From the NCBI RefSeq assembly GCF_024363565.1, contig NZ_JAJEKE010000002.1, positions 248,001 through 312,000 on the forward strand: DNA of 64,000 bases, in the 5' to 3' direction. Below the pieces are notes generated by a model. The model did not search any database and was not told where the DNA came from. It saw only the letters and a list, made by a program, of their open reading frames with translations. A program made the translations under genes and the position numbers. Source of the DNA: Lutispora saccharofermentans (GTDB lineage Bacteria; Bacillota; Clostridia; Lutisporales; Lutisporaceae). Below are positions 27,108 to 36,407 of the stretch, piece by piece (the stretch's first letter is position 1; every line of letters starts with the position of its first letter).

Positions 27108-28586
27108 ATGGCTTTAATGACTGGAGAACAGTATATAGAAAGTATCAGAAAAATGAAAATGCAGATTTATATGTTTGGTGAAAAGGTGGAAAGCTCTGTG
27201 GATAATCCTATACTTCGACCATCATTGAATTCTGTAAAAGCAACTTATGATTTAGCACAAATTCCGGAATATGAAGAGCTGATGACTGCGACGTCTTCAA
27301 TAACAGGGGAAAAGATCAATAGATTTACACATATTCACCAAAGCGCGGATGACCTTATAAAAAAGGTCAAGATGCAGAGGCTGTTAGGCCAGAAAACTGC
27401 ATCATGCTTTCAAAGATGCGTTGGTATGGATGCATTTAATGCCGTATACAGCACAGCTTATGAAACAGATAAGGCTCACGGAACAAAGTATTTTGAAAGC
27501 TTCGTTGAATATTTAAAATATGTTCAGCAAAATGACTTGACGGTAGACGGAGCGATGACGGACCCGAAGGGTGACAGGTCATTATCACCTGGTAAACAAG
27601 CAGATCCGGATTTATATCTGCGTGTAGTTGAAAGAAGAGCCGACGGTGTTGTAGTGAGAGGGGCTAAAGCGCACCAAACCGGAATATGCAATTCCCATGA
27701 GGTTTTGGTGATGCCTACTATAGCGATGTCTTCGGAAGATAAGGATTATGCGATTTCATTTTCTGTTCCGGTTGACGCGGAAGGTGTCTTGATGATTATA
27801 GGAAGGCAGTCATGCGATACCAGAAAGCTTGAAGGGTCCGGAATAGATGTAGGGAACAGTGAATTTGGAGGAATGGAAGCATTAGTGATATTTGATGATG
27901 TCTTTGTCCCGAATGACAGGATATTCTTAAACGGCGAAACAGAATTTGCAGGTATGATGGTTGAAAGATTTGCAGGATATCACAGACAAAGCTACGGAGG
28001 ATGCAAAGTAGGTGTTGGTGATGTTTTAATCGGCGCGGCAGCATTGATAGCCGATTATAACGGAGCACAAAAAGCATCTCACATAAAGGATAAGCTGATA
28101 GAGATGACTCATCTTAATGAAACCTTATTCAGCTGCGGCATCGCCTGCTCGGCCCAAGGGTGCAAAACAGAGTCCGGAAATTATATAATAGACTTACTCC
28201 TGGCTAATGTTTGCAAGCAAAACGTAACAAGATTTCCGTATGAAATAGCAAGATTGGCTGAAGATATAGCAGGCGGCTTAATGGTGACGGCTCCTTCGGA
28301 AAAAGACTTAAGAGATCCGAAGATAGGCTCATATATTGAAAAATATCTTCAAGGCGTGAAGGGTGTTTCGGTAGAAAACAGGCTTAAAATACTGAGACTC
28401 ATTGAAAATATAACATTGGGAACCGCCGCCGTAGGGTACAGGACCGAATCGATGCATGGGGCCGGGTCTCCCCAGGCTCAAAGGATCATGATTTCTCGGC
28501 AAGGCAATATCAACGGGAAAAAACAATTGGCAAAAGCAATTGCCAAAATAGAAGATCAAGATGATAAAGAGGGTAAATCATTGTAA
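27108..28586 (+). CDS. abfD: 4-hydroxybutyryl-CoA dehydratase / vinylacetyl-CoA isomerase
   Basis: 492 residues. FAD and 4Fe-4S enzyme that turns 4-hydroxybutyryl-CoA into crotonyl-CoA by a radical mechanism. The cluster ligands known from Clostridium aminobutyricum are all present: Cys100 and Cys104 (TASCFQRCVGMDAF), His292 and Cys299 (GYHRQSYGGCKVG). MTDPKGDRSLSP, AKAHQTG and HGAGSPQAQRIMI are also conserved. It implies fermentation of 4-hydroxybutyrate, 4-aminobutyrate or succinate; crotonyl-CoA would feed the bcd operon downstream. CoA transferase and 4-hydroxybutyrate dehydrogenase are not in the window. GGAGGTG precedes the ATG. Confidence 0.96.
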   Translation: MALMTGEQYIESIRKMKMQIYMFGEKVESSVDNPILRPSLNSVKATYDLAQIPEYEELMTATSSITGEKINRFTHIHQSADDLIKKVKMQRLLGQKTASCFQRCVGMDAFNAVYSTAYETDKAHGTKYFESFVEYLKYVQQNDLTVDGAMTDPKGDRSLSPGKQADPDLYLRVVERRADGVVVRGAKAHQTGICNSHEVLVMPTIAMSSEDKDYAISFSVPVDAEGVLMIIGRQSCDTRKLEGSGIDVGNSEFGGMEALVIFDDVFVPNDRIFLNGETEFAGMMVERFAGYHRQSYGGCKVGVGDVLIGAAALIADYNGAQKASHIKDKLIEMTHLNETLFSCGIACSAQGCKTESGNYIIDLLLANVCKQNVTRFPYEIARLAEDIAGGLMVTAPSEKDLRDPKIGSYIEKYLQGVKGVSVENRLKILRLIENITLGTAAVGYRTESMHGAGSPQAQRIMISRQGNINGKKQLAKAIAKIEDQDDKEGKSL

Positions 28587-28591
28587 GGAAT

Positions 28592-28631
28592 ACCCAAAGC
28601 CAGGGGCTAGGGGCTGGAAGCCAGCAGCTGT
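28592..28631. repeat. C-type 7-bp array
   Basis: GGAATACCC flank followed by degenerate 7-bp units (GCCAGGG, GCTAGGG, GCTGGAA, GCCAGCA) directly after abfD. Confidence 0.6.
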
Positions 28632-28706
28632 TTACCTATACTTCAGATACAATGCCGTGATATAATGATGATGGTAAAGCCAATATAAGAGAATGGAGAG
28701 TTATAT

Positions 28707-29585
28707 ATGCAAGAACATCGGCAAAAAGCCACAAATCCATATATTATACTTATCCTTGCGGTATTATCCGTTTCTACCTCATCAATTTTTGTCAGGTATT
28801 CTGATGCACCGGCTATGGTAATCTCAGCCTATAGGATGCTGTTTACATTATTGATGATAGGCCCTGTTGTACTTGTGAAGCATAGGGAGGAATTGGCGAA
28901 AATCGGCGGCAGAGATATGCTGTATGCAATCGCAAGCGGCTTTTTCCTCGCATTGCATTTTGCAACCTGGATCACTTCCCTCAAGCTGACTACTGTATCG
29001 GCATCTACGGTTCTGGTCCAGATGTCTCCTATATTCGTTGTGGCGGGCTCCTTTATATTCTTCAAGGAGAGCATAACCAGGGCCTCTCTCATAGGTGTGC
29101 TTACCGCCGTGGTCGGCAGTGCATTCGTGGGAATAACGGACTTTAAAGTAGGAGGCACCGCATTAATGGGTGATTTTCTGGCTCTGGCGGGAGCTTTATT
29201 TATAGCCGGTTATTTGCTCATAGGGCGAGAATTGAGAAAAAGGATAACGCTTTTGCCTTATACCTTCATTGTATACGGAAGCTGCACATTGTTTTTAGTG
29301 CTTGGATGCATTTTGATGGGCATTCCCCTTTACCCGTATTCTCCAAATAACTATGCAATATTTTTTGCATTAGCTTTCTTTTGCACCATATTGGGACATA
29401 CTGTTTTCAATTGGGCATTGAAATATGTGCCGGCATATACAGTATCCATATGCAGCCTGCTTGAGCCGATAGGTGCCACATTTTTGGCGTTTCTGTTTTT
29501 GAGAGAAATACCGGGTTTGATGCAAATTTTCGGTCAAATACTTGTTTTAACAGGACTATACATATTTATTTCGAAAAGTAAATAG
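28707..29585 (+). CDS. DMT-superfamily transporter (EamA domains)
   Basis: 292 residues with about ten membrane helices in two EamA repeats. SIFVRYSDAPAMVISAYRML and LKLTTVSASTVLVQMSPIFV in the first half, LLEPIGATFLAFLFLREIPG in the second, are typical. Family members export amino acids or other metabolites. Substrate unknown. ATG at 28707 follows TGGAGAG. Monocistronic by spacing. A second, distinct EamA gene lies at 36408. Confidence 0.9.
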   Translation: MQEHRQKATNPYIILILAVLSVSTSSIFVRYSDAPAMVISAYRMLFTLLMIGPVVLVKHREELAKIGGRDMLYAIASGFFLALHFATWITSLKLTTVSASTVLVQMSPIFVVAGSFIFFKESITRASLIGVLTAVVGSAFVGITDFKVGGTALMGDFLALAGALFIAGYLLIGRELRKRITLLPYTFIVYGSCTLFLVLGCILMGIPLYPYSPNNYAIFFALAFFCTILGHTVFNWALKYVPAYTVSICSLLEPIGATFLAFLFLREIPGLMQIFGQILVLTGLYIFISKSK

Positions 29586-29836
29586 GATAATTATGAAAAA
29601 TTTAACAAATTTCAGAAAATCATGAAAGGATTGATGCCGTAAATTCGGCGATAGTCCTTTCTTATCGTGAAAAAAATTATAGAAGAGCCATAATTTTATC
29701 TAATTTTGTAAAAGGAATATTGATGAGAAATTTAATCGATGGCTGTAATGCATTGAATTCTCCGAGATTAGAGAAAATAAGCTATATTTGGCATAATACT
29801 TGCTAAAAAATTAACAATGTAGCGCTTGCTTTTCAA
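29586..29836. other. gap upstream of element S1
   Basis: GAAAGGA (29624-29630) and TCCTTTC (29656-29662) with an inner GCCG/CGGC form a hairpin after the transporter gene; T-run is poor. The rest is AT-rich, with no gene recognised. Confidence 0.45.
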
Positions 29837-29966
29837 CACTGAACTAACCCGCCCTAAGTCCCCCGCCTCATAAAGGCTATAGGTGCCAAAGGGCGGCTAA
29901 GTTCAGTATGGACTCGACTAACATTCAGCGGGGGATTCAACCCCCGCTGAATGAAGTCTCGTTCAA
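29837..29966. mobile_element. structured repeat S, copy 1
   Basis: 130 bp, ends CACTGAAC ... GTTCAA. Hairpin 1: CCGCCCT (29849-29855) with AGGGCGG (29890-29896). Hairpin 2: CATTCAGCGGGGG (29922-29934) with CCCCCGCTGAATG (29941-29953), 13 perfect pairs and a 6-base loop. Copies at 37615 and (reverse orientation) 54913 keep the same layout with different but still paired stem bases. No reading frame of note. It sits just upstream of the bcd operon ribosome site. Confidence 0.8.
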
Positions 29967-30007
29967 CAGCGCTGTAAAGTGCTTGCATATTGTGAGGAGG
30001 TAAAGAT

Positions 30008-31147
30008 ATGAATTTTAACCTGACGAAAGAACAGGAAATGGTCAGAAAGCTCATGCATGAGTTTGCAGAGAAAGAGGTTAAGCCTATCGCTGCGGAGATT
30101 GATGAAGAAGGAAGATTCCCAAGAGAAACGGTAGATAAAATGGCCAGATATTCTATGATGGGCATACCGTTTCCAAAGGAGCTTGGCGGCGCCGGCGGAG
30201 ATACTTTATCCTATATAATTGCAGTTGAAGAATTATCAAGGGTTTGCGGAACCACAGGAGTTATATTGTCAGCCCATACTTCCTTGGGTGCACATCCCAT
30301 ATACCAGTTTGGGACTGAGGAACAGAAAGAAAAATATTTGAAGCCCCTCGCAGAAGGCAGATACCTGGGAGCTTTCGGTCTTACAGAACCGAACGCAGGT
30401 ACTGATGCGGCTTCCCAGCAGACCACGGCTGTTTTGGACGGCGACCATTATATATTGAACGGCAGCAAGGTTTTCATTACGAATGGCGGAGAATCAGATA
30501 TATATATAATTTTCGCAATGACGGATAAATCAAAGGGGACAAGGGGCATCAGCGCTTTCATAGTAGAAAAGGATTTCTCGGGCTTCTCCATAGGCAAAAT
30601 AGAAAACAAAATGGGCATAAGAGGTTCCAGCACTTCAGAGCTTATCTTTGAAGAATGTAAAGTCCCGAAAGAAAATCTTCTCGGCCAGGAGGGCAAAGGC
30701 TTTGGAATAGCTATGCAGACCCTGGACGGAGGCAGGATCGGTATAGCGGCTCAAGCCCTGGGCATAGCTCAGGGAGCTATGGATGAATGTACAAAATATA
30801 TGAAGGAAAGAAAGCAGTTCGGCAAGCCTTTGGCAGCCTTCCAGGGGCTTCAATGGATGTATGCTGATATGGCGACAAAGGTTCAGGCTGCAAGATTCCT
30901 GGTATATAACGCAGCGGTAAAAAAGGATAAGAAGCAGCCTTTCGCGACTGAGGCAGCCATGGCAAAGCTTTATGCAGCGGAGACAGCTATGGAAGTGACC
31001 ACCAATGCGGTGCAGATACACGGCGGCTATGGTTACATCAAGGATTATCCTATTGAGAGAATGATGAGAGACGCAAAGATAACTGAAATATATGAAGGTA
31101 CTTCACAGGTGCAGAAGATGGTAATCGCTGCAAGCCTGCTTAAGTAG
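30008..31147 (+). CDS. bcd: Acyl-CoA (butyryl-CoA) dehydrogenase
   Basis: 379 residues, FAD-dependent. AFGLTEPNAGTDAASQQTTA, VFITNGGESDIYIIFAM, ERKQFGKPLAAFQGLQWMYAD and the catalytic Glu in ITEIYEGTSQVQK identify the short-chain family. With the EtfBA genes that follow it should reduce crotonyl-CoA to butyryl-CoA while bifurcating electrons to ferredoxin. First gene of bcd-etfB-etfA-crt-hbd. GAGGAGG precedes the ATG. Confidence 0.93.
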   Translation: MNFNLTKEQEMVRKLMHEFAEKEVKPIAAEIDEEGRFPRETVDKMARYSMMGIPFPKELGGAGGDTLSYIIAVEELSRVCGTTGVILSAHTSLGAHPIYQFGTEEQKEKYLKPLAEGRYLGAFGLTEPNAGTDAASQQTTAVLDGDHYILNGSKVFITNGGESDIYIIFAMTDKSKGTRGISAFIVEKDFSGFSIGKIENKMGIRGSSTSELIFEECKVPKENLLGQEGKGFGIAMQTLDGGRIGIAAQALGIAQGAMDECTKYMKERKQFGKPLAAFQGLQWMYADMATKVQAARFLVYNAAVKKDKKQPFATEAAMAKLYAAETAMEVTTNAVQIHGGYGYIKDYPIERMMRDAKITEIYEGTSQVQKMVIAASLLK

Positions 31148-31163
31148 ACGGAGGTGCGATGTG

Positions 31164-31952
31164 ATGAAGATAGTTGTTTGCATAAAGCAAGTCCCGGATA
31201 CCAATGAGGTAAAGATAGATCCAAAAACCGGCACTCTCATTAGAGAAGGAGTTCCAAGCATAATCAACCATGACGACAAAAATGCCCTGGAAGAAGCATT
31301 GAAGCTGAAGGATAAATATAAGGATGTCCATATTACTGTATTGACTATGGGCCCTCCTCAAGCCGATGTAGCATTAAGAGAAGCCCTTGCTATGGGCGCA
31401 GACAGGGCTATATTGATATCAGACAGAGCATTTGCAGGCTCGGATACATGGGCAACTGCCAAGACTCTTACTGCGGCAGTCAAGAAGATCAAAGACTACG
31501 ATATCATTTTCTGCGGAAGGCAGGCCATAGACGGAGATACAGCCCAGGTAGGCCCTCAGTTGGCTGAGGATTTGGGTATACCTCAAATAACTTATGTAAC
31601 CCATTTGGAGATAAACGGCAGCGTAGTAAAAGCTCACAGAGCTCTGGAGGATGGCTACGAAGTTCTTACAACAAAGATGCCCTGCTTGCTGACCGCTATT
31701 AAGGAACTGAACCAGCCCAGATATTCCAGTATAAGAGGAATATTTGAAGCATATAATGAAAAAAATGTCGAGGTATGGAATGCCAAGGATATTGATATAA
31801 GCTCCGATGAAACCGGGCTTAACAGCTCTCCTACAAATGTCAGACAAACCTTTACTCCCAGCCCCAAGGGACAGGGAATGGTACTGGAAGGAAGCGGACG
31901 GGATACGGTCTGTGAACTGCTTTTCAAACTCGGCGAAAAGCATTTAATATAG
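31164..31952 (+). CDS. etfB: Electron transfer flavoprotein, beta subunit
   Basis: 262 residues. Starts [20 protein letters not shown]; the motif [21 protein letters not shown] and [17 protein letters not shown] follow. Carries the flavin that bifurcates electrons in Bcd-Etf complexes. The ATG at 31164 has GGAGGTG upstream; a GTG one codon earlier is less likely. 16 bases after bcd and 14 before etfA, so one operon. Confidence 0.95.
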   Translation: MKIVVCIKQVPDTNEVKIDPKTGTLIREGVPSIINHDDKNALEEALKLKDKYKDVHITVLTMGPPQADVALREALAMGADRAILISDRAFAGSDTWATAKTLTAAVKKIKDYDIIFCGRQAIDGDTAQVGPQLAEDLGIPQITYVTHLEINGSVVKAHRALEDGYEVLTTKMPCLLTAIKELNQPRYSSIRGIFEAYNEKNVEVWNAKDIDISSDETGLNSSPTNVRQTFTPSPKGQGMVLEGSGRDTVCELLFKLGEKHLI

Positions 31953-31966
31953 AGGAGGCGAAAAGG

Positions 31967-33169
31967 ATGAGCGTTACAATATTAAAGGATAAATGCAGAG
32001 GATGCAGGCTTTGTCTTAAGGCATGCCCCTTTGATGCCATAAAAATGGAAGACGGCAAAGCTGTTATCAATTATGATAAATGCACCAATTGCGGTGCCTG
32101 CGAAGCTTCCTGCAGATTTGAGTCCATATTGGTGGAAAGAGAAGAAAAAAAGACAGGCATAGACTTGTCTGCATATAAGGGAGTCTGGGTTTTTGCGGAG
32201 CAGAGGCTGGGCAAGCTCATGTTTACTTCTCTTGAATTATTGGGGGAAGGCAGAAAGCTGGCAGATAAACTGGGTGTGGAATTATCCGCTGTGCTTCTGG
32301 GGTACGAGGTCGACGGCATATGCGAGGAGCTCATTCACTTTGGTGCAGATAGGGTAATATATGCGAATCATCGCCTATTGCAAAATTATACCACTGACGG
32401 TTATACTAAAGTTATAGCAGACCTCATCAATGAGAAAAGACCGGAAGCTATGATCGTAGGGGCTACCAATATAGGAAGAGACCTGGCGCCAAGGATTGCG
32501 GCAAGGCTGAACACAGGCTTGACTGCAGACTGCACAAAGCTTGATATCGATGAAGAGCAGAGAATCCTTCTTCAGACAAGGCCTGCTTTCGGAGGCAATA
32601 TAATGGCTACTATTGTTACTCCAAAGCATAGGCCCCAGATGGCTACCGTAAGGCCCGGGGTCATGAAAAAGCTGGAGATGGATAAGAGCAGGAAAGGCAT
32701 CGTTGAAAGCGTTAAGGTCAAGCTTAATGAAGATGATATCAGAGTCAATGTAGAAGAGGTAGTAAAATCAGCCAAGCAAATAGTCAATCTTATAGAAGCC
32801 CAGTATATTGTTTCGGGCGGAAGAGGCTTGGGAAACCCTGAGGGCTTCAAGCTCATAAAAGAGCTGGCAGATGCTTTGGGCGGAGTTGTAGGTTCCTCCC
32901 GTGCGGCTGTGGATGCCGGCTGGATATCTCATGATCATCAGGTGGGACAGACGGGGAAAACCGTCAGACCAAAGGTCTATATTGCCTGCGGAATATCCGG
33001 AGCCATACAGCATCTAGCCGGAATGCAAAGCAGTGATTGCATAATAGCCATCAATAAAAATCCTGATGCACCAATATTTTCTGTTGCCGACTATGGGATA
33101 GTAGGCGATCTTTACAAGGTGGTTCCCATGCTCATTGAAGAGGTTAAGAAGTTAAAGGAACAAAATTAA
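31967..33169 (+). CDS. etfA: Electron transfer flavoprotein, alpha subunit with N-terminal 2[4Fe-4S] domain
   Basis: 400 residues, longer than the usual 320-340 because of a ferredoxin domain: Cys10, 13, 16, 20 and Cys39, 42, 45, 49 in two CxxCxxCxxxC sets. The Etf core follows, with FAD-binding [31 protein letters not shown] and [13 protein letters not shown]. The extra clusters resemble CarE of the caffeyl-CoA reductase complex of Acetobacterium and could wire the flavin to ferredoxin. This supports energy-conserving electron bifurcation. Confidence 0.95.
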   Translation: MSVTILKDKCRGCRLCLKACPFDAIKMEDGKAVINYDKCTNCGACEASCRFESILVEREEKKTGIDLSAYKGVWVFAEQRLGKLMFTSLELLGEGRKLADKLGVELSAVLLGYEVDGICEELIHFGADRVIYANHRLLQNYTTDGYTKVIADLINEKRPEAMIVGATNIGRDLAPRIAARLNTGLTADCTKLDIDEEQRILLQTRPAFGGNIMATIVTPKHRPQMATVRPGVMKKLEMDKSRKGIVESVKVKLNEDDIRVNVEEVVKSAKQIVNLIEAQYIVSGGRGLGNPEGFKLIKELADALGGVVGSSRAAVDAGWISHDHQVGQTGKTVRPKVYIACGISGAIQHLAGMQSSDCIIAINKNPDAPIFSVADYGIVGDLYKVVPMLIEEVKKLKEQN

Positions 33170-33182
33170 AGGAGGGCACCAT

Positions 33183-33959
33183 ATGGAATTTAAGAATCTG
33201 TCTTTGACTCAAGATGGAAGAGTGGGGATTATTGCCATAAACAGACCTAAAGCCTTAAATGCTCTCAATACCAAAGTGCTTCTGGAATTGGATGCGGTAC
33301 TGGATGAACTGGAAAAAAATCCTGAAGTTTATGTAATAGTCTTGACCGGAGAAGGCAAAGCCTTTGTAGCCGGTGCAGACATTGAGGAAATGAAAGACAT
33401 GACTCCGGATGAAGCAAGGAAATTTGCAGAATTAGGCTCCCGGGTTTTTAAAAAGCTCGAGATTATCAATAAACCTGTAATTGCAGCTGTAAACGGATAC
33501 GCTCTCGGGGGCGGCTGTGAACTTGCTATGGCATGTGATATAATAATAGCAGGTGAACAGGCAAAATTTGGTCAGCCTGAAACGGGCTTGGGCATAACCC
33601 CTGGTTTCGGCGGCACGCAGCGATTGCCAAGGATAGTTGGTACGAAGAGAGCCAAGGAGATTATTTTTACCGGCGAAATCATAGGCGCTGAAGAAGCTTA
33701 CAGAATTGGGCTCGTCAATAAAGTTGTCCCGCCGAATACATCTTTTCAGGCTGCAATTGAAATGGCTAAAAAAATAGCATCTAAAGGGCAGATCGCAGTA
33801 AGAAATGCAAAGGCTGCCATAAATCGCGGCATTGAAACAGATATTGACGGAGGAGTGGCCATAGAAAACCAACTTTTTGCCTTATGTTTTGCAAACACAG
33901 ACCAGAAGGAAGGCATGACGGCTTTTATAGAAAAGCGCAAAGCAGATTTTAAAAATTAA
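33183..33959 (+). CDS. crt: Enoyl-CoA hydratase (crotonase)
   Basis: 258 residues. Crotonase fold: [35 protein letters not shown] oxyanion region, and the two catalytic Glu in [13 protein letters not shown] and [19 protein letters not shown]. Interconverts crotonyl-CoA and 3-hydroxybutyryl-CoA. Its stop codon TAA overlaps an ATG, but the next gene starts 14 bases later. Confidence 0.94.
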   Translation: MEFKNLSLTQDGRVGIIAINRPKALNALNTKVLLELDAVLDELEKNPEVYVIVLTGEGKAFVAGADIEEMKDMTPDEARKFAELGSRVFKKLEIINKPVIAAVNGYALGGGCELAMACDIIIAGEQAKFGQPETGLGITPGFGGTQRLPRIVGTKRAKEIIFTGEIIGAEEAYRIGLVNKVVPPNTSFQAAIEMAKKIASKGQIAVRNAKAAINRGIETDIDGGVAIENQLFALCFANTDQKEGMTAFIEKRKADFKN

Positions 33960-33973
33960 TGGAGGTGCATCAT

Positions 33974-34810
33974 ATGAAAGTATTTGTGTTAGGATCCGGC
34001 ACTATGGGTACAGGCATAGTGCAAACCTTTGCTCAGGCTGGCATAGAAGTCGGCATGAGAGAGAGAACTCCGGGCAAGGGCATGAAGATCATTGTTAAGG
34101 GCTTGGATAAGCTTGTGCAAAAAGGCAAAATGACAGAAGAGCAAAAGAACAATATTCTTTCCTTTATCAAACCGACTCAAAATCTTGACGATGCAAAGGA
34201 TGCAGACCTGGTTATAGAAGCTGCAGTGGAGGAGCTCCATCTAAAGAAGGAGCTTTTTGCAGAACTGGATAAAATATGCAAGCCTGAAGCTATTTTGGCC
34301 ACAAATACTTCGTCCTTGTCTATAACTGAGATAGCCAGTGCTACAAGCAGACCCGACAAGGTAATAGGAATGCACTTTTTTAATCCGGTGCCTTTGATGA
34401 AGCTGGTAGAGGTAATAAAGGGAATAGCTACATCACAAGAAACCAGAGATAAAATATTTGAATTAGCCGAGCAGGTAGGCAAAAAGCCTGTTGAAGTAGA
34501 AGAAGCTCCCGGTTTTGTAGTAAACAGAATACTTATCCCTATGATAAACGAAGCAGTTGCCATATTGGCAGAGGGAGTAGCAAAGGCTGAGGATATAGAT
34601 GAGGCCATGAAGCTTGGAGCCAACCATCCCATGGGGCCCCTGGCCCTTGCAGACCTCATAGGCAATGATGTATGCCTCGCCATTATGGAAGTATTATACA
34701 CCGAATTTGGTGATTCCAAATACAGACCGCATCCTCTCCTCAGAAAGATGGTAAGAGGAAATCTTCTGGGCAGAAAGACTGGCAAGGGCTTCTACGACTA
34801 TAGCAGATAG
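33974..34810 (+). CDS. hbd: 3-hydroxybutyryl-CoA dehydrogenase
   Basis: 278 residues. Rossmann start [20 protein letters not shown], then [30 protein letters not shown] and the C-terminal domain [12 protein letters not shown]. Interconverts acetoacetyl-CoA and 3-hydroxybutyryl-CoA. ATG at 33974 is chosen: GGAGGTG (33961-33967) lies just upstream, while the earlier ATG at 33959 includes that site. Thiolase, needed to complete the pathway from acetyl-CoA, is not nearby. Confidence 0.95.
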   Translation: MKVFVLGSGTMGTGIVQTFAQAGIEVGMRERTPGKGMKIIVKGLDKLVQKGKMTEEQKNNILSFIKPTQNLDDAKDADLVIEAAVEELHLKKELFAELDKICKPEAILATNTSSLSITEIASATSRPDKVIGMHFFNPVPLMKLVEVIKGIATSQETRDKIFELAEQVGKKPVEVEEAPGFVVNRILIPMINEAVAILAEGVAKAEDIDEAMKLGANHPMGPLALADLIGNDVCLAIMEVLYTEFGDSKYRPHPLLRKMVRGNLLGRKTGKGFYDYSR

Positions 34811-34851
34811 AAGCATAAGCCGCTTTTATCTCGGCTCTGATAGATACGATA

Positions 34852-34901
34852 AATATTATAAGGGCTATAAGCTTAAACAAGCTTATAGCCCTTATAATAT
34901 T
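34852..34901. terminator. long perfect hairpin after the bcd-hbd operon
   Basis: 23 perfect base pairs, AATATTATAAGGGCTATAAG (34852-34871) plus CTT with the complement ending at 34901, around a 4-base AAAC loop. It lies 40 bases after hbd. The lower stem is AT-rich, so it can act as terminator or as an RNA-stabilising 3' end. The base of the stem touches the hom -35 box. Confidence 0.7.
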
Positions 34902-34928
34902 GCAAATTGTGATAAAAGCTGGTACAAT
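34900..34928 (+). promoter_or_regulatory. candidate sigma-A promoter of hom
   Basis: TTGCAA (34900-34905), exactly 17 bases, TACAAT (34923-34928). It leaves a leader of about 120 bases with no T-box or S-box that I can recognise. Confidence 0.5.
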
Positions 34929-35057
34929 GTTTATTATATGTATACAGATGTACGCGAATAGAAAACATAACACTAAAAACATATGTACCCGGCAGTCAAG
35001 CACCGCTGATTTACATAAGCAGTGATAAGCTCCCGGATGATATTGGAGGAGATAAGC

Positions 35058-36353
35058 ATGACAAAAGAAAAAATAAAGGTAGGGATAATGGGATTCGGAG
35101 TTGTTGGGACAGGCACCTACAAAGTATTGACAGAAAATTCGGAGATGGTAAAAAACCAGACAGGTGCGGAGATAGTTGTAGAGAAAGTCTTTGTGAGAGA
35201 CAGGCATAAGAGAAGAGCGGTTGAAATACCGGAAAGCTTGCTCACTACCAATCCGGAGGACATAATTGATAATCCGGAAATAGATATAGCAGTGGAGCTT
35301 ATGGGAGGGCAGGAGCCTGCATATTCCTATATGATGAGGGCTTTGGATAACGGCAAGCATGTGGTTACTGCAAATAAAGAGCTTATGGCCAAAAAGGGAA
35401 GGAGTATTCTGGAGAAGGCAGATAGCGCTGGCGTCGGCTTAGGCTTTGAGGCAAGCGTCTGCGGAGGCATACCCATAATAAGAGCCTTCAAAAGATCTCT
35501 ATGCACCGATAAGGTGGAAAGGATAATGGGAATTGTAAACGGCACTACCAATTATATACTGACCAAGATGGCCCAGGAGTGCAGCAGCTATGAAGATGCA
35601 CTAAAGGAAGCCCAGGCCAGAGGTTATGCAGAAGCCGATCCGACGGCAGATGTGGAGGGCTATGATGCGGCATACAAGATGGCGATACTTGCCTCTATAG
35701 GCTTTCATAGCAAGGTTGATATAAATATGGTTAGAAGAGAAGGGATATCTAAAGTAGGCAAGAGGGATATAGAGTGCGGAAAGGAGCTTGGGTGGACCAT
35801 AAAGCTTCTTGGGATTGCAGAGGAGACGGAGGGCGGCCTGGAGGTAAAAGTGAGCCCCGTCATGCTCCCCATGGAGCACCCGCTGGCTTCTGTAAACGGT
35901 GTCAATAATGCGGTATTTGTAAACTCGGAGGCTGTTGGGGAGCTCATGTTTTACGGGCCGGGAGCAGGTCAGATGGCGACAGGAAACTCTGTTGCATCGG
36001 ATATAATGGAAATAGCCAGGCAGATTGCATCTGAAAACAAAATGCTTCCAAACTGCAGCTGCTTTGCCGATAAGGTCTTTGCAGAAGAGTGCAGCTCCAG
36101 TTTTTATATAAGATTGAATGCCATGAATAAGCCCGGGGTGCTGGGGAGGATTGCCGGTGTATTCGGCAGCTTTGGAGTCAGCCTGGAGTCCGTGCTTCAG
36201 AAAAAAACCGAAGGTGAATCTGCGGAGATAGTGTGGATCACCTCAAAGGTAAAGGAGAGCAGCTTTAACAAAGCTCTGGAATCCATAAAAAGCCTTGATG
36301 CTGTCAATGAAGTCTGCAGTATTATCAGGGTAGAAGCTAATGGCCATTGTTAA
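35058..36353 (+). CDS. hom: Homoserine dehydrogenase (with ACT domain)
   Basis: 431 residues, the usual length. GIMGFGVVGTGTYKVLTEN binds NAD(P); HVVTANKELMAKKG, GIVNGTTNYILTKM and EADPTADVEGYDAAYK carry substrate and catalytic residues; residues about 350-428 are an ACT domain for threonine feedback. Makes homoserine for threonine and methionine. ATG at 35058 follows GGAGGAG. No thrC or thrB follows; a transporter does. Confidence 0.95.
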   Translation: MTKEKIKVGIMGFGVVGTGTYKVLTENSEMVKNQTGAEIVVEKVFVRDRHKRRAVEIPESLLTTNPEDIIDNPEIDIAVELMGGQEPAYSYMMRALDNGKHVVTANKELMAKKGRSILEKADSAGVGLGFEASVCGGIPIIRAFKRSLCTDKVERIMGIVNGTTNYILTKMAQECSSYEDALKEAQARGYAEADPTADVEGYDAAYKMAILASIGFHSKVDINMVRREGISKVGKRDIECGKELGWTIKLLGIAEETEGGLEVKVSPVMLPMEHPLASVNGVNNAVFVNSEAVGELMFYGPGAGQMATGNSVASDIMEIARQIASENKMLPNCSCFADKVFAEECSSSFYIRLNAMNKPGVLGRIAGVFGSFGVSLESVLQKKTEGESAEIVWITSKVKESSFNKALESIKSLDAVNEVCSIIRVEANGHC

Positions 36354-36407
36354 TTTTATATCTCTCTGATATAATCAAATAGGAATAATTTTGTAGGAGA
36401 TAATAAC

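Noticed and set aside
33959-33973. ATG overlapping the crt stop as the start of hbd
   Set aside because: It would put GGAGGTG inside the gene; the ATG at 33974 is correctly spaced and matches the family N-terminus.
34929-35057. Possible T-box or S-box in the hom leader
   Set aside because: No AGGGTGG/ACCGCG core and no S-box helices; only a weak AGC/GCT hairpin can be drawn.
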